Shown in pieces: positions 1 to 5,190 of a stretch of 7,317 bases of DNA. The notes below the pieces were generated by a model. It was not told the origin of the DNA. It made no database searches and saw only the letters and a list, made by a program, of their open reading frames with translations. How positions within the stretch are numbered: the stretch's first letter is position 1; each line of letters starts with the position of its first letter. Location: the NCBI GenBank assembly GCA_013214445.1, contig JABSPG010000191.1, positions 1-7,317 of the forward strand, given 5' to 3'. Source of the DNA: Ekhidna sp. GTDB taxonomy: Bacteria; Bacteroidota; Bacteroidia; Cytophagales; Cyclobacteriaceae. Both the position numbers and the translations under genes were made by a program.

Positions 1-692
1 GCTATGGTATTTGCTGTCTTATTGGGTATAATCTTCCCAGCTTTCAAAGACTGATAGGTATCATCTACTTCTTCCGGTTCTCCAAGATATATCTCCATGT
101 TGGGGTCCAAATAGTGCGCAACTAATGCTGATCCCGCAGCTAGGCCCCCACCTCCTACAGAAGTAATAAGACAATCCAAATCAGCTTGCTCTATCAATTC
201 TTTTGCCGCAGTTGCTTGCCCGGCAATGATGCTGTAATCATCGAATGGGTGTATCAAGACCGCTCTAGTCTTCTCAATGATGTCATCGCAAGCTTTAATC
301 CTTGCCTTTTCATTGGGCTCACAAAAAATAATTTCTGCGTCATAACTCTTCACCGCATTGATCTTTACTTGCGATGCATTCTTTGGCATAATCACATAGG
401 CTTTCGCTCCAGCAAGTTTAGCTGCCAAAGCCACTGCTTGACCGTGATTTCCAGAAGAGTGACATGCAAATCCATTTACACGCTCCTCCGGTCGGTGACT
501 GAAGATTGCATTAGCAGCACCACGCATCTTAAATGCGCCAACCTTCTGGAAGTTTTCACACTTGAAAAACAAGTGACATCCTGCGATCTCGTCAATATTT
601 TTTGAAGTCATCACAGGCGTCTCAATGATGTATTTTGAGATGCGCTGGTGAGTACGTTTGATATCTGAAAAGGAGGGGACGGTTGTTAACAT
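1..692 (-). CDS. PLP-dependent serine racemase / threonine dehydratase family protein (3' end beyond window)
   Basis: Fold-type II PLP enzyme of the serine racemase/threonine-serine dehydratase family, expected to be cytoplasmic. It would racemise L-serine or deaminate serine or threonine to pyruvate or 2-oxobutanoate. Visible motifs: KVGAFKMRGA with the Schiff-base lysine at residue 55; SSGNHGQA (79-86), the asparagine loop with the candidate catalytic serine S80; and SVGGGGLAAG (178-187), the glycine loop that holds the PLP phosphate. GEPEEVDD (204-211) places E205, V209 and D211 with the spacing of the divalent-cation site of mammalian serine racemase. About 230 residues are visible; family members are about 310-340, so the C-terminus is missing. 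The ATG at 692 is fixed by an in-frame TAA four codons upstream. It lies 30 bp after the toxin stop on the same strand, so read-through from the TA operon is possible. No ACT-like regulatory domain can be judged because of the truncation. The family is certain; racemase versus dehydratase is not. Confidence 0.93.
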   Translation of the reverse strand, partial: MLTTVPSFSDIKRTHQRISKYIIETPVMTSKNIDEIAGCHLFFKCENFQKVGAFKMRGAANAIFSHRPEERVNGFACHSSGNHGQAVALAAKLAGAKAYVIMPKNASQVKINAVKSYDAEIIFCEPNEKARIKACDDIIEKTRAVLIHPFDDYSIIAGQATAAKELIEQADLDCLITSVGGGGLAAGSALVAHYLDPNMEIYLGEPEEVDDTYQSLKAGKIIPNKTANTI

Positions 693-722
693 CTTACAAG
701 GTTAGGATTGGGAGATTAAATG

Positions 723-977
723 CTAATAATGATGTCTGCATTGAGCTATATAAAGAACTTCATTTTCCACACGATAAACAAATCGATGTTCGTGATCAAT
801 TCGTCTAGACCACCAACCAGAAAGCTCATTTTTTAGCGGTTCTGGTTTTCCAATTCCTTTAAAAGGAGTTCGCTTACATTGTTTTATGAGGGCATTGACT
901 TTTCGCAACATTTTTTTATCGTGAGTTTGCCAATAAATATGATCTTCCCAGCCTCTGCTCATGAATACAATGTTCAT
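723..977 (-). CDS. yoeB: YoeB-family toxin, ribosome-dependent mRNA endonuclease
   Basis: Toxin of a type II toxin-antitoxin module (RelE/YoeB fold). Known YoeB binds the 70S ribosome and cleaves mRNA in the A site, halting translation until antitoxin is resupplied. At 84 residues it is the same length as E. coli YoeB and aligns with it without gaps. The characteristic RTPFKGIGKPEPLK segment (36-49), the SGWWSRRI segment (53-60) and the C-terminal CRHHY are present. The catalytic residues known from E. coli fall at identical positions: E46, R65, H83 and Y84, with R59 also kept. The toxin therefore looks active. Its ATG (977-975) overlaps the antitoxin stop by four bases (ATGA), indicating translational coupling. 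A GGAGG stretch (979-983) lies only one base before the ATG. The last four residues before the TAG stop are intact, so the gene is not decayed. RelE or ParE would be alternatives, but the match to YoeB is much closer. Confidence 0.96.
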   Translation of the reverse strand: MNIVFMSRGWEDHIYWQTHDKKMLRKVNALIKQCKRTPFKGIGKPEPLKNELSGWWSRRIDHEHRFVYRVENEVLYIAQCRHHY

Positions 978-1243
978 TCCTCCATTTTAGTGAGATCATC
1001 CATATCTTTTTTGATCCCTTTATCCATCTTAAATTCTTCTACACTATTTAAGAGTCGTTCTCTGTTCTTTGGGCTACTCAGAAGGTATGTGGTTTCATCC
1101 ATACTTTCGTAATCTGATTTAGATATGACTACCACATCTTCTCCATTAGCTCTTGTAACATAAAGAGGGTTAGAGTCATGGACTACTTTGTCCATGTAGC
1201 TCTTAAGATTTTGTCTGAATTTTGAATAGCTAGTCACTTCCAT
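974..1243 (-). CDS. yefM: YefM-family antitoxin (Phd/YefM)
   Basis: Antitoxin partner of the adjoining YoeB toxin. It should bind and block YoeB through its C-terminal tail and, as dimer or complex, repress its own promoter. The 89-residue protein begins with a Phd/YefM DNA-binding and dimerisation domain: the SYSKFRQNL start (5-13), the VTRANGEDVVVIS strand pair (29-41) and the DYESMDETTYLLSSP helix region (43-57), which closely parallels YEF-type sequences in E. coli YefM. The rest (about 58-89) is charged and Lys/Glu/Asp-rich, as expected for the flexible toxin-neutralising region that proteases such as Lon degrade in known systems. The start at 1243 is fixed by an in-frame TGA two codons upstream (1247-1249). 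No Shine-Dalgarno sequence is seen. The operator lies roughly 10-40 bp upstream. Antitoxin-first order with a 4-bp overlap to the toxin is the usual arrangement. Confidence 0.95.
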   Translation of the reverse strand: MEVTSYSKFRQNLKSYMDKVVHDSNPLYVTRANGEDVVVISKSDYESMDETTYLLSSPKNRERLLNSVEEFKMDKGIKKDMDDLTKMEE

Positions 1244-1247
1244 AAAT

Positions 1248-1255
1248 CAAATATA
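1248..1255 (-). promoter_or_regulatory. Candidate -7 element (TATATTTG) of the TA promoter
   Basis: On the minus strand this reads TATATTTG, a full match to the Bacteroidota -7 consensus TAnnTTTG. However, no convincing TTTG -33 element is found about 20 bp upstream. The position, only four bases from the antitoxin ATG, would give a nearly leaderless transcript. The overlap with the palindrome cluster would suit repression by occlusion. Tentative. Confidence 0.3.
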
Positions 1256-1282
1256 CGCGTATTTGTACAATATGTTGTACGA
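1253..1282 (-). promoter_or_regulatory. Probable YefM-YoeB operator (TTGTAC palindrome pair)
   Basis: Immediately upstream of the antitoxin are a perfect palindrome TTGTACAA (1263-1270) and a second, imperfect copy TTGTACGA (1275-1282). Their centres are 12 bp apart. The yefM-yoeB operator of E. coli is built from palindromes with a TGTACA core at comparable spacing, so autorepression by the YefM-YoeB complex is inferred. A further perfect palindrome, ATACGCGTAT (1253-1262), abuts the first copy on the gene-proximal side. It lies inside an inverted repeat CAAATA(1248-1253)/TATTTG(1260-1265). Confidence 0.72.
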
Positions 1283-1335
1283 TTTTGGAGATTGCAAACG
1301 TTAAGCTATTCTGCTTAGAGACTCAAACAAATGAC

Positions 1336-1353
1336 TACTCTTCTGAAGGAGTA
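1336..1353 (-). terminator. Weak hairpin just after polA stop
   Basis: Two bases beyond the polA stop, arms TACTC (1336-1340) and GAGTA (1349-1353) can pair. Two further A-T pairs and a one-base bulge extend the stem around a CTG/CAG loop. On the transcribed side it is followed by CATTTGTTTG rather than a clean U-tract. It may attenuate polA transcription before the TA operon, but it is a poor intrinsic terminator. Confidence 0.25.
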
Positions 1354-1355
1354 CA

Positions 1356-4115
1356 TTAATGTGCTTGCAACCAGTTTTCGCCAACTCCCATTCCAATTTC
1401 CATCGGAACTTCTAGCGGATGTGCATTTTTCATGAATGATTCCACTTTAGACATTAAGAGTTCCTTTTCGTCTTTGTGCATATCAAATACCAATTCATCG
1501 TGAACCTGCATAATCATCTTGGATTGTAATTGCTCCTTTTGCATCCATTTGTGAATGTCTATCATAGCGATCTTTATAATATCCGCTGCACTGCCTTGTA
1601 TGGGGGCATTAATCGCATTTCGCTCGTCAAAACCTCTCATGGTGAAGTTTCGAGAGTTAATGTTCCTTAGGTACCTTCTGCGGCCCAAAATCGTTTCCAC
1701 ATATTCATCCTCCTTTGCTTTGGCAATGGTGCCATCCATGTAGCTTTTGACGTTGGGAAATTCCTTGAAGTACGAATCAATAATTTCCTGTGCTTCGCCT
1801 CGCGCAATATTCAAATTCTGAGAAAGGCCGTAAGCGGAGATGCCATATATAATGCCAAAATTTACCTCCTTGGCCTTACGTCTCATGTTAGGTTCAACAT
1901 TGTCCACATCCACTCCAAATACTTTTGCTGCTGTGGTTGCATGGATATCTCTCCCGTCTTTGAAGGCCTGCATCATACTCTCATCCTTGGAAAAAGCAGC
2001 CATAATTCTGAGTTCTATCTGAGAGTAATCGGCAGCCATAACCAAGTGATGATCATCCTTTGCTACGAATGCTTTTCGAATGGCACGTCCCTTTTCCGTA
2101 CGAATAGGGATATTTTGAAGGTTCGGATTATTTGAACTCAGCCTGCCTGTGGCTGCAACCGTCTGCCTGTAATCTGTATGAATGCGGTCACTTACTGGAC
2201 TGATCAGTTTTGGCAAAGCATCTACATAGGTCGACTTTAATTTTTGATACTCACGAAACTCCAATATCTGCGCTGCAATTTGGTGTTCATCTGCTAGTTT
2301 GGAAAGGATATCTTCACCTGTAGCATATTGGCCTGTCTTTGTCTTCTTGGGCTTTTCTACAAGCTTGAGTCGTTCGAATAGGATTTCTCCCAGCTGCTTT
2401 GGTGAGCCAATGTTGAATTCTACGCCCGCAGCATCGAATATTTCCTTTTGGACCCTTCTAGTCTCATCGTCAAGTTCGACAGACATCTTCTCCAACGTCT
2501 CTGTATTCACCTTGACACCCTGATATTCCATATCTGCCAACACAAAGGAAAGAGGCTCCTCTACGTCATGAAGTAGCTTATCTAATTTTCTGTCTGCAAT
2601 ATCCTTTTCCAGTAGCTCTTTTAACTGCAAAGTGATGTCCGCATCTTCACAGGCATAGTCTTTGACTTTTTCTACCTCTACCTGATCAATGGTCTTCTGA
2701 TTTTTTCCCTTTGGGCCTACGATACTTTCGTAGGAAATGGTCTTATAGTTCAAAAACTTATCGGCTAACCAATCCATGCTGCTATTCGATTCTGAATCAA
2801 GGAGGAAATGAGCAAGCATGGTATCGAAGATGGGTCCACTAACCTGAACCCCATAGTTTCGCATGATTTGAATATCATACTTTAGGTTTTGGCCAATTTT
2901 TTGAATGGAAGGGTCTTCCAAAACTGCTTTGAATCCATTTGCAACCTCTTGCGCATTCTCAAAACAGGGCACATACCATGCTTCTCCTTTTTCAATGGAG
3001 AATGCTATTCCCACGAGTTTTGCTTCTCTGGTCTCTAGGCTTGTAGTCTCGGTATCGAAACAGAAAGATTTCTGCTCTGCAAGTCGATCTACCAGTGACT
3101 GAATTGCATCAGCTCCTTCAACCAAATGATAAGTATGCTTGGAGGTATCTATCGACTCTTTCTTCTCTTCTACAGGCGTTGACGATCCTCCTCCATCGAA
3201 GAGCCCAAGCTGCTGTGTATCCCCTTTTTTGATATCGTTCTCTTCCTGAAAAACGCGTCTTGAGATCGTCTTGAATTCCAGCTCATCAAAGATGGGTTTC
3301 AAAATGTCCGCATTTGGATCGCCGTATTTCAAGGCTTCCTCATCAAATTCAATGGGTGAATCTATTTTGATTGTAGCCAGTTCCTTTGACATGATACCCT
3401 GCTGACCAAACTCCATTACCTTCTTTTGTTGTGCTCCTTTCAGCTTATCAGCATTTGCGACTATACCTTCCACCGTATCAAACTCCTTTAGAAGTTTGGA
3501 TGCCGTTTTGTCTCCAATACCAGGTATACCAGGAATGTTATCTACTGCATCACCCTTTAGGCCTAAGACATCACGCACCTGATCAACATTTGAAATATCA
3601 AACTTGGCTAGTACCTCGGGAATGCCCATGATCTCGACTCCATTTCCCATTCTGGCAGGTTTGTAAAGCGAAATGTTTTCGTCAACTAATTGCGCAAAGT
3701 CTTTATCTGGCGTCATCATAAACACCTTAAAATTTTCCTGGCTCGCCTTTTTGGCAATGGTACCAATCAAGTCATCTGCCTCAAATCCATCCTTTTCCAA
3801 TACTGGAATATTGAAGCCCTTGACAATATTCTTACAGTAGGGAATCGCTACCTTAATCTCTTCCGGCTGCTCCTGACGAGTAGCTTTGTATTCTGCATAA
3901 TCGATGTGACGAAACGTTGGAGCATGCGTGTCAAATGCTACTCCAATATGGGTAGGCCTTTCTTTTGTTATGATCTCCAACAAAGAGTTCGTAAAGCCCA
4001 TAATTGCTCCAGTATTTATGCCATTGCTGGTAAGTCTGGGGTTCTGACTCATGGCAAAATGAGCGCGATATATCAATGCGAAAGCATCGAGTAGGAAAAG
4101 TTTCTTTTCTGACAT
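1356..4115 (-). CDS. polA: DNA polymerase I with 5' nuclease and proofreading domains
   Basis: Full-length (919 aa) DNA polymerase I, which removes RNA primers and fills gaps in replication and repair. The 5' nuclease domain (about 1-290) keeps D10, the acidic cluster E112/D114/D115, TPDKD with D137 and D139, and GLKGDAVDNIPGIPGIGDKT with D189 and D192. A linker (about 290-325), rich in Gly/Ser/Glu, contains QLGLF at 302-306. The DEDD proofreading domain is intact: FDTET (D354, E356), GQNLKYD (D414) and YACED (Y487, D491), so 3'-5' exonuclease activity is expected, unlike Taq polymerase. The polymerase domain has TGRLSSNNPNLQNIP (656-670), motif A DYSQIE (D696, E701), motif B with R745, K749, F753 and Y757 (F753 corresponds to the residue favouring dNTPs over ddNTPs), and motif C VHDE (H872, D873). 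The ATG is the only plausible start after an in-frame TAA at 4161-4163. No Shine-Dalgarno sequence is seen. The gene is divergent from the phosphatase-fold gene, with 83 bp between them. Confidence 0.99.
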   Translation of the reverse strand: MSEKKLFLLDAFALIYRAHFAMSQNPRLTSNGINTGAIMGFTNSLLEIITKERPTHIGVAFDTHAPTFRHIDYAEYKATRQEQPEEIKVAIPYCKNIVKGFNIPVLEKDGFEADDLIGTIAKKASQENFKVFMMTPDKDFAQLVDENISLYKPARMGNGVEIMGIPEVLAKFDISNVDQVRDVLGLKGDAVDNIPGIPGIGDKTASKLLKEFDTVEGIVANADKLKGAQQKKVMEFGQQGIMSKELATIKIDSPIEFDEEALKYGDPNADILKPIFDELEFKTISRRVFQEENDIKKGDTQQLGLFDGGGSSTPVEEKKESIDTSKHTYHLVEGADAIQSLVDRLAEQKSFCFDTETTSLETREAKLVGIAFSIEKGEAWYVPCFENAQEVANGFKAVLEDPSIQKIGQNLKYDIQIMRNYGVQVSGPIFDTMLAHFLLDSESNSSMDWLADKFLNYKTISYESIVGPKGKNQKTIDQVEVEKVKDYACEDADITLQLKELLEKDIADRKLDKLLHDVEEPLSFVLADMEYQGVKVNTETLEKMSVELDDETRRVQKEIFDAAGVEFNIGSPKQLGEILFERLKLVEKPKKTKTGQYATGEDILSKLADEHQIAAQILEFREYQKLKSTYVDALPKLISPVSDRIHTDYRQTVAATGRLSSNNPNLQNIPIRTEKGRAIRKAFVAKDDHHLVMAADYSQIELRIMAAFSKDESMMQAFKDGRDIHATTAAKVFGVDVDNVEPNMRRKAKEVNFGIIYGISAYGLSQNLNIARGEAQEIIDSYFKEFPNVKSYMDGTIAKAKEDEYVETILGRRRYLRNINSRNFTMRGFDERNAINAPIQGSAADIIKIAMIDIHKWMQKEQLQSKMIMQVHDELVFDMHKDEKELLMSKVESFMKNAHPLEVPMEIGMGVGENWLQAH

Positions 4116-4137
4116 TTCGTAAAGGTAATTGAGTGAC

Positions 4138-4168
4138 TTGAAGATTAGCTGATTAAGGAATTACTTTG
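4138..4168 (+). promoter_or_regulatory. Candidate promoter of the phosphatase-fold gene
   Basis: TTG (4138-4140) followed after 20 bases by TTACTTTG (4161-4168, 7 of 8 match to TAnnTTTG) fits the spacing of Bacteroidota housekeeping promoters. Transcription would begin near 4175, giving a leader of about 25 bases before the ATG at 4199. This is pattern matching only. Confidence 0.35.
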
Positions 4169-4181
4169 GCATTGGAACCCT

Positions 4182-4216
4182 GAAATATAGACACCCCGAT
4201 GGTCGCATTCTTCAAA
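4182..4216 (-). promoter_or_regulatory. Candidate polA promoter
   Basis: On the minus strand TTTG (4213-4216) is followed after 23 bases by TATATTTC (4182-4189), a 7 of 8 match to the Bacteroidota -7 consensus TAnnTTTG. The spacer is somewhat longer than usual. It would give a leader of about 60 bases and start inside the 5' end of the divergent gene. A second near-match, TACCTTTA (4120-4127), sits too close to the ATG and lacks a -33 element. Confidence 0.25.
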
Positions 4217-5185
4217 AAGCTCACTATAGCAGTACTAACCATACTAGGAGTTATTTATTTGTTATTTCTCTACTCCAGTTCTGGCAATTTGGATGACCAA
4301 TCCTATCGTGCCATGCATTATTATGTAGATCCACCAAAGTCTACTGACTCTACATTGAGTATCATGACCTACAACCTGGGCTACCTATCTGGGATGACTA
4401 ATAATAGGTCGATAAAAAGAGAAGAAGCCTTTTTCGAAAATAACCTAGTACGTTCTCAAGAAATCTTGGGTGGTTTTGATCTAGATGTAGTAGGAATACA
4501 AGAAATAGATTTTGGAGCGAATAGATCATTCGAGGTGAATCAAATGCATGAGCTAGCAACTGTTGGTCAATATGCAATTGCATACCAATCTGTCAACTGG
4601 GACAAAAAGTACGTGCCTTTTCCATACTGGCCTCCATCAAATCATTTTGGGAAAATGCTTAGCGGCCAGGCCATACTTTCAAAGCTTTCAATGAAGGAGA
4701 TTGAAACAATCATCCTGCCTCCCAACGAAACTGCTCCATATTACTATCGAGCGTTCTATTTGGATCGATTACTTCAAATAGCTGAGGTTAATTTTCTAGG
4801 TACGACTACTAAAATCATGAATGTTCACCTAGAAGCGTACGATAAAGAAACCAGGCTAAAGCAAATTGAGATTGTCAAGGAGGAATTCGAAAAGTATGCC
4901 GCAAATCAACCTGTGATCTTGCTGGGAGATTTCAACAGCGAATCCCCCGGTATCAAGGAGCTAGATGCAATTGACGTACTTGCCGAATCTGCATGGATCT
5001 CATCCGCCATACCGTTCAATAAAGAGAAAGCCAACGGTACATTTTCAAGTGAAAATCCAAGGAGAATGATTGACTACATTTTCTACAACACAAACTTCCT
5101 CATTTGTGACTCTGCCAGAGTTGTATCTGAGGCAGGTCAAATCTCAGATCATTTGCCTGTGATTGCCCTAATGCAATTAAAGTAA
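4199..5185 (+). CDS. Membrane-anchored endonuclease/exonuclease/phosphatase family protein
   Basis: A 328-residue metal-dependent phosphoesterase of the exonuclease III/DNase I/sphingomyelinase fold. A hydrophobic segment at about 9-25, preceded by two lysines and followed by no obvious cleavage site or lipobox Cys, predicts a signal anchor with the enzyme domain outside the cytoplasm. Fold motifs occur in the expected order: MTYNLG (N59), IQEID with metal-binding E102, NVHLEA with H210, LLGDFNSES with D244 and N246, RMIDYIFYN with D292, and the terminal SDHLPV with D317 and catalytic-type H318. All active-site positions I can identify are present, so it should be active. The substrate could be DNA, a phospholipid or another phosphodiester; motifs do not decide this, and an extracytoplasmic location argues against base-excision repair. 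An in-frame TGA at 4181-4183 makes the ATG the first usable start. It is divergent from polA, and its stop is 5 bp from that of the converging permease gene. Confidence 0.9.
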   Translation: MVAFFKKLTIAVLTILGVIYLLFLYSSSGNLDDQSYRAMHYYVDPPKSTDSTLSIMTYNLGYLSGMTNNRSIKREEAFFENNLVRSQEILGGFDLDVVGIQEIDFGANRSFEVNQMHELATVGQYAIAYQSVNWDKKYVPFPYWPPSNHFGKMLSGQAILSKLSMKEIETIILPPNETAPYYYRAFYLDRLLQIAEVNFLGTTTKIMNVHLEAYDKETRLKQIEIVKEEFEKYAANQPVILLGDFNSESPGIKELDAIDVLAESAWISSAIPFNKEKANGTFSSENPRRMIDYIFYNTNFLICDSARVVSEAGQISDHLPVIALMQLK

Positions 5186-5190
5186 CTTAA

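Noticed and set aside
186..605. Plus-strand open frame of 139 codons
   Set aside because: It lies wholly antisense to the PLP enzyme gene, whose minus-strand product has clear family motifs; the plus-strand product shows no recognisable domain.
697..704. TAACCTTG (minus strand) as a promoter for the PLP enzyme gene
   Set aside because: One mismatch to TAnnTTTG but no -33 element at suitable distance, and it lies five bases from the ATG.
879..1112. Plus-strand open frame crossing the TA pair
   Set aside because: Antisense to both antitoxin and toxin, low-complexity hydrophobic product, no family resemblance.
1292..1302. Short palindromes TTGCAA and AACGTT between polA and the antitoxin
   Set aside because: Six-base palindromes are expected by chance, and these differ from the TGTAC core and lie outside the spaced pair.
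3690..4094. Plus-strand open frame of 134 codons within polA
   Set aside because: A shadow of the conserved 5' nuclease domain of polA; no motifs of its own.
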